The notes: a model not told the origin generated them from the sequence alone. A stretch of 64,000 nucleotides of DNA from Corythucha ciliata (GCA_038030265.1 CM075941.1:37324164-37388163), one strand, 5' to 3'; numbered from the stretch's first letter, positions 47,880 through 58,344 are shown. Numbers and translations: made by a program.

Positions 47880-48592
47880 GAGGGCGAGGAGTCATTTTGG
47901 CTATTTTTGACTAAGTAAGAAGACTATTTTGAACTAGTTTGGCCATTTTTAAAACGGCAATAGTCTGTCTCGCAATTTTGGGGCCGCAAATACATATAGT
48001 CAGCCATCGTCAGTGGCATTTCGGGGATACTTGGGATTTCAGGGCCGTCTTTACAATCCATCATTTTGCCTGTTTCAACGGAGCAATGTATGAGCTGGGG
48101 GAGGGGGCTTTGCTCTTAGGGCCGCAAGATTAGGGAAAATGGGAGTAAAAAAGGAGAAAACTTCTTTTTTTAGGGAGCCAGCCCCACGAAATTGATTTTC
48201 CAAAGTGGTAGATTCACGTTCGATTTTTATTGAAATAGCCAAACCGGCGGAATTTTTAAAATACCAACTTTCTGCATGATTCGCCCCTTCTTAGTTTGAA
48301 CTGAGGCATTACCTTTTTTTTTATTTGCAAAAAACGCATTATATACCCACAACTTCTCTTTCAAATCGAAAACGATGCCTGCATAAGCGACGCTAAACGG
48401 TTCTATGTTTGAAGCAATACTATATTGCATGTCGGTTTTTTAAAAAAACATGCGGTCAAGCTGCTAAGGAACATAATATGTTTTTGAAAACCCAGCTGCA
48501 ATATAGCTTCACACATTGTATACGTGTGAACAGAGCTTTTAAACTTTTGTTGTGATCTTCAGTTAAGGAGGCGGCTTCACGAGTACCCCTCG
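47576..48592. other. No gene seen
   Basis: Short 'atttt.ggggcgcgaatagtcag'-like words recur loosely at 47640-48010; a T25 run lies near 47855. Non-coding. Confidence 0.4.
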
Positions 48593-48718
48593 TCAGAAGT
48601 TCCTCCATTCCTCGTCGGTAAACTTAGTATATTCGTACAACTCGCTGCTAACAACTCCTACGCCACCGCCTCTATCATACGTGACTCCTGTGGAATACAC
48701 TACTTCTGCTTCCCGATA
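48593..48718 (-). CDS. C-terminal end of an unknown gene, cut by the assembly gap
   Basis: The frame runs from the gap edge to a stop at 48593-48595: 'REAEVVYSTGVTYDRGGGV' followed by 'GVVSSELYEYTKFTDEEWRN' and F. Composition is protein-like, unlike the surrounding repeats. No acceptor site is visible before the gap, so the exon begins inside the N run. No family recognised. The opposite strand is also open, so strand is not certain. Confidence 0.35.
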   Translation of the reverse strand, partial: YREAEVVYSTGVTYDRGGGVGVVSSELYEYTKFTDEEWRNF

Positions 48719-49218
48719 NNNNNNNNNNNNNNNNNNNNNNNNNNNNNNNNNNNNNNNNNNNNNNNNNNNNNNNNNNNNNNNNNNNNNNNNNNNNNNNNNN
48801 NNNNNNNNNNNNNNNNNNNNNNNNNNNNNNNNNNNNNNNNNNNNNNNNNNNNNNNNNNNNNNNNNNNNNNNNNNNNNNNNNNNNNNNNNNNNNNNNNNNN
48901 NNNNNNNNNNNNNNNNNNNNNNNNNNNNNNNNNNNNNNNNNNNNNNNNNNNNNNNNNNNNNNNNNNNNNNNNNNNNNNNNNNNNNNNNNNNNNNNNNNNN
49001 NNNNNNNNNNNNNNNNNNNNNNNNNNNNNNNNNNNNNNNNNNNNNNNNNNNNNNNNNNNNNNNNNNNNNNNNNNNNNNNNNNNNNNNNNNNNNNNNNNNN
49101 NNNNNNNNNNNNNNNNNNNNNNNNNNNNNNNNNNNNNNNNNNNNNNNNNNNNNNNNNNNNNNNNNNNNNNNNNNNNNNNNNNNNNNNNNNNNNNNNNNNN
49201 NNNNNNNNNNNNNNNNNN
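48719..49218. other. Assembly gap (500 N)
   Basis: Exactly 500 N, a typical placeholder for a gap of unknown size. All open frames across it are artefacts. Confidence 0.99.
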
Positions 49219-49396
49219 ACAAGAAAGGCTGAACCGAGCATCGAGAGAAATCAGGATTTGAAATGGAAATTTTATCTGCGGTTTACCTCTGACGCTCGGC
49301 TCAACCATTTTTTGCGGCAAATTTGGCCGTAAAGAATCAGTATGGCTAACCGTGAAAAGTGGAAGCACGTACCGAGAAAGTCGGTGACAAATTACC

Positions 49397-49425
49397 GTTT
49401 TAGGAGCGATTTATATAAATTTGTA
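49397..49425. repeat. 29-bp exact direct repeat, left copy
   Basis: 'gttttaggagcgatttatat' + 9 bp, identical to 50503-50531. Confidence 0.85.
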
Positions 49426-50105
49426 TTCTACCGTATGCCGACGGTAGTATATACCGTTATTTCACGGTTGACACCAGACTCAAGACGGTACCTCTTAACC
49501 GAGGTGAGACACCTGTTTTAACTATGATATAACGGTATATTCCACCGTATGCCAACGGTAGCATGTACCGTTATGTCACGGTTGACACCAGACTCAAGAC
49601 GGCGTTTCTTAACCGAGTAGAGATGCCTGTTTTACCGTTGAGTAACCGTTGATGCGACCGTCAAGACAGTAGAATTTTACCGTTTTTTTTCTGCTGATGC
49701 TACCGTATAATATCCAGAATTCGGTTCGCCACTACCGTAAACACACTGTTGGACTAACCGCCTGACACGGCTGTGATTACCGAGTATACGGTCAGCTTTC
49801 ACCGATGTTAGACAGTTGCTGTAACAGACAAGGGAGTTGTGGGTCGGAAGAATCTACCGTAAAGTAACGGTTAGAGTTAACCGTCTAGTGACGGTTCATT
49901 CAACAGATATGTCTCAACTAACTGGGATCATGTGTTTAACCGTGCTTGTGGCTTGACCGTCAGACTCGGTTGCAAACATTTTACCAACAATATGCGCTAA
50001 CCGAATGCATTTAACCGTATCAAGCTTGTCGGTTGACATTACAGACTCGTGACGGTTGCAAACATTTTACCGAGATTTATCGGTTAAAATTAACCGAGAA
50101 AGTGC
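49426..50105. repeat. ACCGT/ACGGT-rich array
   Basis: Two tandem copies with a period of about 114 bp ('accgtatgcc' at 49430 and 49544, each followed by 'cacggttgacaccagactca' and 'cttaaccgag'), then a degenerate region dense in 'aaccgt' and 'acggtt'. High inverted symmetry. No coding evidence. Confidence 0.7.
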
Positions 50106-50419
50106 CTCTTTTTTTCTCCAGTGCACACCCACGGCTCACACTGCCGACACGACGAACCCAAAAATCTGCACGCGTTCACCTTCCCTCTCACGCTATATTT
50201 TGACCTCTTTGGGACATTTTAGAGGGGCAATATTGACCAGCGTCCAATAAGGAACTCATAAACTAAGTCTGACTCAAATCGAAACACTTTGAAAAATACC
50301 TAAAAATCGCCCAGTAAACCACGGAACAATTTTTGAAAAAATAAAAATAAAAAAATAAAAAATAAATAAATACAAAATAGAGAGAGCCACACTTGAAAAA
50401 AAATATAATAGCGAATATA

Positions 50420-50700
50420 ACCATTTTTACTCAACTTCAGCAGTGAATTAGCGCTTTTTCTCAATCTTATACCTACAAATTAGCGTTTTTTCTCAAGTTT
50501 AGGTTTTAGGAGCGATTTATATAAATTTGTACTGCTAATGAGCGGTTTAAGCTGCGAAGAAATTATCGTTTTTTCAATATTAGCTGTGAGTTAGCTTTAA
50601 GTAATGAATTACTCATTTTTCTTTATAAGTAAATAATAGCAAAGGACTTCCCCCCCAGAAGCCATGAATTAGCGTTTTATCTTTTATTTAGAACTACGTA
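50420..50700. repeat. R1 minisatellite, short array
   Basis: Units such as 'cttcagcagtgaattagcgc' and 'tttttctcaatcttatacc', interrupted by the 29-bp repeat at 50503-50531. Confidence 0.65.
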
Positions 50701-50777
50701 ATAATTTAATCGGTCATAACGAAATATTACTTTTTGGAATGCTTAAATAAAATAATTCTACGTTTATGTTCCAACAG

Positions 50778-51846
50778 AGCTTGGACCTGGTTTGCCCTGA
50801 AGTCCGTGTGAGAAACGACCAAAGCTGCCATGAGTCAAATAATTTTTGCGGCGACGGAAGTGGAGATAGTAAGTCTGACTCGGATTCTGAATCAGGCCCC
50901 TCGGTACAGTTCGTTGAATCCTCACCTTCGTCGCCAGCTCGAAACGACTACTCACAAGATTCGAGTTATTGTCAAAATGTTCATCCTCCCACACGTGGTC
51001 CACCCCCTTGCCAGTATTCGGAGCAACGTTACTTCCAGCCGGTTTGTCATTCTCCCATGCATTGCACATGTTATCCATGGCCACGCTATCAACAGGTTGG
51101 TGTATCGCATACAGTCACAAATGACCATAATATCAGTGTTTAATGTTGTTTTAACGTTGATAGCAACAGTGTCCATCTCCATCCTACTGTATTCAAAGTG
51201 TGGTTGTCAGTGGGATGGGAGAAGTTAACGGGAAAAGTACAAATGGGAACTGCGGTAACAGTACAGGAGGTCCACGAGGGAATGGTGGCAACGGAATATT
51301 TCCACCAATTATTGGCGGTGGATGTGGTGGTGGAGTAATCGACCCAGTTAAAGACGGAGGTGGCATTATTGACCCTATAACGGGTGGGGGAGGGAATGTT
51401 CCCCCTTCGAGCATCCCGGGGAGAAATAACAGTAACGGGGCAAACAGTAACGGAGAAAACAGGTATGACAAAGAAAACAGTTAGTAGACGTCCGTTATTA
51501 ACATTTCTGTTTTTTGTTTTTTCCATTTCCCAGATTCGAAAAATATCTCGACCGACTTCTCGGCATTCTAGAAGACACAAAGAAAACGCGGTGCAGTGAG
51601 AGAGCGCCGTTATACGTCATTCCTCAAGCTTGTCGTCCCCCAACTATTCGCGTCAAAAAAGTCTGTCGAAAGAAGAAAAAGCGTCTTCGTTGCGACCCTC
51701 CGGTAGTCATATTCGAGGACGATGAACTGTGTTCGTCCTTTCGAAAATCAGGATGCTCGGCAAGTACTTGTATGACTACGGGACAACCCTGTTGGACGAG
51801 AAATCAGCAATATTGTGGCTGCCACTCGCAAAATTATGCTTTTTAG
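50778..51846 (+). CDS. Unrecognised Cys- and Gly-rich protein (gene D), 5' exon missing
   Basis: Three exons: 50778-51095, 51170-51462 and 51534-51846, with introns of 74 and 71 bp. Acceptors are 'gttccaacag', 'gatagcaacag' and 'tttccatttcccag'; donors are 'cag|gttggt' and 'ag|gtatga'. Phases are 0 and 2, and the join stays open for 307 residues. The first exon starts at an acceptor, so an upstream exon, probably with the start and a signal peptide, is missing (perhaps beyond the repeats or in the gap). Regions: Ser/Asp-rich acidic part, a Pro/Cys-rich part ('HSPMHCTCYPWPRYQQ'), a Gly-rich block ('PPIIGGGCGGGVIDP'), then a basic, Cys-rich C-terminus ('VCRKKKKRLRC', 'TTGQPCWTRNQQYCGCH'). Convergent with gene C, stops 118 bp apart. 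No homologue recognised. Confidence 0.6.
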
Positions 51847-51906
51847 CATGATCGTACGGGAGGAAAGAAATAGACAAGCTAACATATTTTGTGTATATAA
51901 AGGACG

Positions 51907-51912
51907 TTTATT
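51907..51912 (-). terminator. Poly(A) signal of gene C
   Basis: AATAAA on the minus strand, about 52 bp after the gene C stop, in the short space between two convergent genes. Confidence 0.6.
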
Positions 51913-51964
51913 ATTTTTGCACTGTTAACACTAACTACTGCTTTCAAGATTGTAAATACAAAGG

Positions 51965-52871
51965 TCATCTTGAAGCTTTTAGCCGTCGTTTCTTCTTGAG
52001 TTGCGAGGAAGTGAGTTCTCTTTCAAAACTCGGAATGTATAAAATGTCCTGTGCAGGCTTTCGGTTCCTGCATCGTTGATGCTCTTCATAGAGTGAATCT
52101 CTGGGTGTGACATCACCGTACGTTTTCTTCCTCCGCCTTCTTACACTGTACCGGCTCAACTCGGCGGGAACCTCCTCAGCTTCTTCCGCGCATTCGAGAC
52201 GCCGCAGAAAACTTCTTTTCGGCATTTCACTCTCTGCACTATCATCCCATTCATCGTCAGTGGTATCGATGCACTTTAAACACTCGCTTTCTTCACTAGT
52301 CCCGTAATTTTTCCTCCTTCGACCTCTCTTCCTACTGACGACCGGTTCATTCGTAAACCACTCTGCGTCCTCCCTCAGTCTCCTTCTCATTTTCATCGCT
52401 TCTATCGCTCTAAGAATTTTATCGAACTTGTCGTCGACGTCATCGTTAGGTTCCACCAATGAAAGCCTCTTGCTTCTCGGCACAAATCTAGTTATTTTGG
52501 ATTCCGTCGGACAGTATTCATCGACGTCATCAGGTTCATTTACGAATCGAGATCTTTTTTTCCCCAGCACGACCGACTGCATGACGACATTAGGTTGGCC
52601 ATCATTGTTGTCCAGACACTGCACGAGGAAGGACATTTATATGATTCTTTCAATTTCGATGCAATATAAAAGTTATGTTTTTTTTTTTTAAATACCTCAA
52701 CATTTTGGTGAGCACCTAGAGGCCCTTTTCCCTGCACCTGCAATAATGAAACATTTAATTCTTCCTAACAGCTATTTCCATTAATTTTAAAGCCAAGAAC
52801 AGAAAATTGCTAACCTCAGAACCGAGGAGGACCAAATGAATAAAAAGCACACCGAGAGTTAATATGACCAT
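51965..52871 (-). CDS. Secreted, highly charged protein with NLS-like clusters (gene C), 250 aa
   Basis: Exons 52815-52871, 52696-52737 and 51965-52618, all phase 0; introns of 77 and 77 bp with GT-AG borders. The 19-codon first exon 'MVILTLGVLFIHLVLLGSE' is a textbook signal peptide; an upstream in-frame Met exists, but this start gives the signal peptide. The 14-codon second exon follows, then a long third exon starting 'CLDNNDGQ'. Basic clusters at residues 129-136 ('RKRGRRRK'), 193-198 ('RRRRKK') and 241-247 ('KKKRRLK') alternate with acidic blocks. Weak internal duplication: 'EPDDVDEY'/'EPNDDVDDK' and two '[NT]YG' segments after basic runs. No known domain. A secreted protein with nuclear-type signals recalls effectors that act in host nuclei (inference). 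Confidence 0.72.
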
Positions 52872-54555
52872 GTTGGCGGATTCATAACTACTCGAATTCC
52901 GGCTATTTCTTAAAGCGGTATCTGGAAGTTTACGATGATTCGTCACGTTCTTCCTCTAGTGGCATTGGAACTACAAATGTTTCATTGAGGAATTTTATTT
53001 ATAATTTTATTTTAATTTTTTCTCGAAATAACAAGTGCCTTGAATAGAGTGTTTTCATCAGTCTCGTGACATGGTCTCAGAGCTACTCATTTTCTTTGGG
53101 TTATAATAAAATGCGATCTCTCACGTCAAAGAAAAATAAGAATGGCAATTTCTTGACCCATACTCTAGAATTGTTTCCATTCCACACGCTCAAAGCGATT
53201 GGTAATTTCGCTCATTCTCTCCCCAGTGTGAGTATAGTGAATCAATTGTGGTTTAATCAAGAAGTGGCAGTGCGCAGTGGAAAAAGAAAAAACTAAAGAT
53301 AATGTAGGCACTCTCCAAAAGTAAGGAACACAAGACGGACGTTGGCGTATGCTCTGAATACGAGTGAAATGGGCGAGGAGATGAGGTTATGTCCAACTGT
53401 ACATTACCGGAGGGGACTCCTCGCCAGTTGAGTGATTTCCCACCCACCTTCACTCCCCTCCAAGCAGAGTATGTATCGATGCCGAAGACTCGTCTTGTAG
53501 TGTTTATCAACACTCTATTGAAGGTTATGTTTTTTAGTACAGACATCAAGGTCATTTGATATCCTGTTGTGGTGAATTTTTCGTATGGTTCCCGCTCGAA
53601 GTGCCGAATTATGATCAAGTCATGAATAATTAATAGCGTTTGAACCAGAATCTGCCCCGAGGAAGATTATCTTAATTAAATCCTAATTAAAATCTCTAAT
53701 CACACTCATTAGAAATGAACCATTTTCTATTCATGAATCGTATAATTTGTATAGTTTGTACCTTAATCCTACTAGCAACATGACCTCATCATGTATCTGT
53801 ATCTATTCCTGTAGCTAACTCATAATCCCAACATTCTAGAAGAGATAATATCGTCTAACTGACTTTATCATCAGCATCTTTAATTATTCCCTCGATCTGT
53901 GAAGTTCGTAAAATTGTATAAAGCTCTTGATCTTCCCACCCGTGCCGCTTCAACCGCCCTCTCAACAACTGCACATGAACCCCTTCCACTCACTCAAACG
54001 TTTACAGTTCCTCCATAAGAAAAACAACAAATATTGCAAAAGTGAAATAAGAGGCTATAAGAGGTAAATGCACTACAAATTCACAACATGCATAAAAGTG
54101 GGTCTCGACCTAGAAACCCACTTTTCCTTTCTGAATGACCCACTTTTCGTTTGTGTCTGGTCTCAAAAGAAAGTTTTCAAAACATATACCCTGACCAACT
54201 GCGTATTTCCTCGATCTCATTCCTTCCACTGTTTGATCGATTGTGAGACAGTTTACAAACCACACTGCTTGGAAGTTTTCAAACATACTATCAGTGTTTT
54301 GTTTGTCGGGTTGTGCTTTTGGTTCAGTAAAATGGTCGTGTAACGTAGGCGGGCGAGTCTGTTCTGAATTTCGAAAGCCCTCAATGTGGCACTATAGTTG
54401 ATTTTAGGGCAATAGGCGAAATTTTAGTCACAAATTGACTCTTTCGCTTTATAACTTCCACGCACGCGCATTCAATATCGCCCTGTGAACCATTTGGCCT
54501 TAAAAATAGGAAAAACACATTTTCGAGCTCCTTCAAATCCCAATTTCACGGATTT
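52872..54555. other. No supported gene
   Basis: 5' flank of gene C, then non-coding sequence. Open frames at 53253-53618 (minus) and 54068-54343 (both strands) have no signal peptide, domain or splice partner. Confidence 0.4.
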
Positions 54556-54559
54556 TCGC

Positions 54560-55245
54560 TCAATCAGTTAACAATTTCGTCGGTTATTGGCTCTTTTAAA
54601 ACTGAATTGTGCCGTGTTCAGCTCTTTCGGCATTCAAATCTCGTGGTTTTGGCTCTTTCCAAGCAAAAATTTCACGATTCTGGCTCTTTCCAACCGAATT
54701 TCCCGGATGTGGTACGGATATAGTGAATTCTTGGGATTTTTGGCCTATTAGAAATATTAATTTGGCACGTTTAAAATCAAAATTCACGGATTTTGTGTCT
54801 TCAATCCGAAAATTCGGCAGTTTTTCGATCATTAATATACAAATGTCGTGAATAATTTGGCTCCTTCAAACGCCAATTTCACGAATTCGTAATAAATTCA
54901 GTGGGCTTAGCACTTTAAAACTCCCGAATTCATCTGTCAGTGGTTTTTCGATATTTCGTAGACTTGAATCTTGCTAAACCAGTTCGACAGATATTGCTTG
55001 TCTAGAATCATTACGCGCGGGTTTGGCTCTTTCAGTCTATTTCAGTTATTTTTGACAACAAATTCCACATTTCACGAATACGGCTCTTTCGAAAACCAAA
55101 GATTGCGGCAAATTTTCGGTTTCGCCCCTAAATTTAAACAAATTACATCGCTTTTGTTCTTACTAAAACGGAGCCTTTAAAAAAGTTGCGTGGCTGGCTG
55201 CTGTAAAATCAAAAGTTCGCGAGTTTTGGCACTTTGATAAGCGCT
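54560..55245. repeat. R2 minisatellite array
   Basis: About 18 degenerate units 'ttttggctctttcaaaacc' + 'aaatttcacgaat'. Same family as 26600-26870. Confidence 0.75.
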
Positions 55246-55427
55246 CTTTACAACTTTCCAGTTGAAATGAAAACAAAAAAATGAAACTAATTATTATGTC
55301 ATCTTATATACTTATTAAAATCAGGATTTATAGAATTTCCTCCAGGCACTCATTTCAGCTTCAGCCCTAAGATGACCAGCTGAGTATTCAAATCAAGTTG
55401 TTTGGTCTATTTACGAGAATTATATTA

Positions 55428-55571
55428 AGCCAACGATACATAAAAGAACTGGATTGCTCATCACTGCTGATAAAGAATAGCCATCAAATAAGCTCCCAAA
55501 TGGATGAGAGGGGTGGAGTTTCAAAGTAAATACCGGTAGAGAGGAGTTGTGTTGCCATAACTACACATGGA
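55428..55571 (-). repeat. Interspersed repeat, inverted copy of 25640-25780
   Basis: See 25640-25780; words 'ctgctgataaagaatagcca' and 'gagaggggtggagtttcaaa' match its reverse complement almost exactly. Confidence 0.75.
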
Positions 55572-55744
55572 GAGCGACAGGGAGTTTGTTTATCAGGGGA
55601 CGACCTGCCCCCTCCACGCCCCGTCACTGAGAGCACGAGCGTTTATATGTATATCGTTGTATTAGACTTCAATTTTAATGATAAGAACAAAAGCCGGGAC
55701 AAAAAACGTCTCGGGATGACCTTGCCAGGGACGCGGGACATTAT

Positions 55745-56010
55745 TCAAACCAAATCAGGAACGGACGGTTGAGAACCCAATTCAAAACCAGTATCATGGA
55801 ATTATTTTGTGATTTTATTTCCACTGGTTGGTGTAAAGCCATTTTGGTAGGTCTGGCTTTTAAAACAAGTCCGTGGGTTTGGCTTCTATCAAATGAAAAA
55901 ATATGCAAGGTCAGCCCTCTCAAAACCAATATTGTGGGGTTGGATCACTGGGGGAAAAAATTGATTTTGGCTCATTAAAAATCCAATTTTGCGCGTGTCT
56001 AGCTAATCCA
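55745..56010. repeat. R2-like units
   Basis: 'ccatttt.gtaggt.tggcttttaaaac'-type units spaced about 28 bp. Confidence 0.5.
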
Positions 56011-56239
56011 AAAAGACAATGTAGCTGGATCCAAAAGAGATACATAATGACACTGAATGATGGAATGCTGTGATGAAGTGCAAATCATCGAGTATAATCC
56101 ATTTTTTTTTTCATCGAACATTGTCCATTATTCAACGGTTTCCCGGCACTTTAGAAAGATAATGAACCGCGATGATTCCTCGGATGTGCGACGTTACAAA
56201 CAACTTCACAGCCACAGTATTATTATTTATTATTTTCTT

Positions 56240-57079
56240 TTATTGCTTTAATTGTACATTATGTAAGTAATGTGGTGCGTAAGCTTGGTTAGTGTACTGC
56301 GTCGGAGAGTAGCTGTACGATTGTGTTGGTGGTGATGGAGAGAAAAACGCGGTAGGATATGAATGTTGCTGTGATTTATAATACTGCGGTGGGGGTGGTG
56401 ATGGTGATTGTGCTGGTAGTGGAGAAAGCCCGGATTGCACCGGGTGCATCATGTAATGACTCGCAGGTGGAGTGATTGGAGGACACGTCATGATTTGTCG
56501 AAATATTTTTATGGGCTCATCGCAGGGTTTTGCGTCTTTAGCAGCAGCGTTGGTGCCTCGAGGCAAGCAATCGGGATAAAGCTGAACTAAAACAGCGATT
56601 AGTCCTCGAAGAAGTGTTCGAAGCGCTGGCTTGGACAGTTTACACATGTCTTCTAAATTACTTTCCTCCGGGTCCTGCACAATTATTCAATGCTACTTTA
56701 GTGAATTTTGTTCACGTATCGTACGGTTATCCTGCGAAAAATCATGACATTATCTATACATCCACGTTTAATATGCCGAGTGGGTGGTAGATCGGAGAAA
56801 ACCCATTGGACCTCCTTCCAACCACCTCCCAAACCAGCTTAGGACCATAAATGTGGCTGGGCAGTAATATCTAACAAGTTAAAACTCACAGAAAGTCCAC
56901 TGAACAAATATTCACGCCCTTTAACTTGTCGAACTGAATTCGCTGCAGCAATCTAAAAATTAATCAAAATAACTAACTTACTATGGATATGAAGTGATAA
57001 CAGATTTCATTTATGTACTATTAATATGTACCGTAAAAAAAATCATGATGAATGTGGCTATTCCTAGAAAATTCATCAT
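56240..57079 (-). CDS. Secreted Pro/Tyr-rich protein (gene A), 181 aa
   Basis: Exons 57032-57079, 56890-56952 and 56240-56674, all phase 0; introns of 79 and 215 bp. Signal peptide 'MMNFLGIATFIMIFFTIAAA', probable cleavage before 'NSVRQVKG'; the peptide is split by intron 1. The mature part has a Cys-led helical motif at residues 44-70 ('LEDMCKLSKPALRTLLRGLI'), four Cys (48, 73, 88, 101), then a Pro/Ser/Tyr-rich tail (about 105-181) with 'PSPPPPQYY' and repeated 'SYS/YSPTQY'. The helical motif aligns without gaps to gene B 42-68 (11 of 27 identical), so A and B are tandem duplicates that diverged at the C-terminus. The stop overlaps an AATAAA. The Pro/Tyr tail could be extracellular-matrix or saliva-like; no homologue recognised. 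Confidence 0.75.
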
Positions 57080-57280
57080 TGAGTTTCTTATTCTTGGGGG
57101 CGTCACCTTCCCTTCTCTGGTAACGGAACTGAGTAAGATATTATATGTACAGTTAACTATACATGTAGTGTTCTCTTCGAAAAATAAGTTTGAATTTGAA
57201 CAATCGTCATGTAGGTAGTAGCAAAAATATGATTACCTACTTTTTGTCGTTTCACTGACTGAAAGAATTAACCACGCCGG

Positions 57281-57743
57281 TCAGGTCTGAAAGGGAATTT
57301 TTTGCTCTTCTTGGTTGAGGTGAATTAAAAGTCCAACGAGACCGGTTATGAGATGATTGAGAGTCTTCTTTGGAAGTCGACAGATGTCTGGAAGATCCTT
57401 TGAAAAATAAAAGCGTTAAGAATCATTTGCTGTCGACACAACTAAAGCATAAAATTTGTTTAGCCAACCTCTGATGGGTTTCTGCGAAACCGATTACTTT
57501 CGGACGACAAAGGACTGGAAGAGCAACTTGATAACTAAACCAAAATATGCATCGTATTCGTAAGTTAGATGGGTACTACATGGCTCAGAGTAAATAAAGG
57601 GCGGAAATTAAGGATCTTGGCACGAGGGAAACTGCTGGACCCGTAAAAACGCCCTCATATAGAGACAAAAATTGAAATTGGAGTACAACCTGTGATGCTA
57701 AAAGAGCGACGACTATGATCAGTGAAATGTGTAGTCTTTCCAT
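57281..57743 (-). CDS. Small secreted protein (gene B), 78 aa, paralogue of gene A
   Basis: Exons 57690-57743, 57469-57534 and 57281-57397, all phase 0; introns of 155 and 71 bp. Donors are 'cag|gttgta' and 'gag|gttggc'; acceptors are 'ttggtttag' and 'tttcaaag'. The first exon is 'MERLHISLIIVVALLASQ', a signal peptide. The second is Ser-rich (22 codons). The third carries 'LPDICRLPKKTLNHLITGLV' and ends '..EEQKIPFQT' stop. The Cys and Leu/Gly spacing matches gene A 44-70. It lies 201 bp upstream of gene A's first exon on the same strand. It lacks A's Pro/Tyr tail, through loss in B or gain in A. Function unknown. Confidence 0.72.
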
Positions 57744-58344
57744 CAGTACCAGTCTCACGACCGCAGCATTGTAGGAGAATACAATAATTTTCTTTGAAAT
57801 TTTCTTCAGAGTCTTCCCGTCCCATTTTGATGATTTACGTGATTTAAAAAGAATTTTGAAGGACTTGCCTTAGTTGGCACGAAGTAACTGTCATTGTATC
57901 ATAAAAACAATTGTTGTTTATTCACGAGCTTACTTCAAAAACGAATTTACTCTTATTTTTATGAATTGTGAACCCCGATTTAAAAAAAGCTCATTTATAG
58001 GAAGAGGACGGGAACTTCAAACTATAGAGTCTCTTTATGACTTCAAGTTTAGCACCTCTCAATTTAATTTAATTCGTCGGTAAATCCATTGGTGGATGAA
58101 AGACTGCACAGAGGTCTCTATCTTCTCTACAGAAGCTGAGCTATTAAAAATAACGGAAGTTACGTTTTTTTGCCCGTACTCTCTCTAGTCTATAAGATGG
58201 TTTATGGACCTTTGGAATTCTTATTCAGCTTATTCATCAATCATCACGGATGGGGCCGTGACCCCGAACCTTAAGGGGGAACTGCAGTGATGATCCTCGT
58301 CCCCCCTCCTATCAACCTCGTCAACTACTCGGCATACACTTTCT
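57744..58344. other. Upstream flank of gene B, no gene seen
   Basis: No clear TATA box. A 69-codon open frame at 57874-58083 has no support. Confidence 0.4.

Noticed and set aside
48593..49368. Long frames made mostly of X
   Set aside because: Artefacts of the 500-N gap; only the 41 real codons at 48593-48718 were kept.
50830..51228. 132-codon plus frame ending in a hydrophobic 'MTIISVFNVVLTLIATVSIS' stretch
   Set aside because: The hydrophobic part lies inside the proposed 74-bp intron of gene D and the frame ends within exon 2; the spliced reading is better supported. It remains a formal alternative signal peptide.
51140..51580. 146-codon minus-strand frame across gene D
   Set aside because: Antisense shadow. 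The plus strand has consistent splice sites, Cys-rich composition and an in-frame three-exon join.
53253..53618. 121-codon minus-strand frame
   Set aside because: No recognisable family and a low-complexity Phe run at its end; probably an interspersed repeat.
54068..54343. Open frames on both strands, the minus one hydrophilic and protein-like
   Set aside because: No start, signal peptide, splice partner or domain to decide strand or reality.
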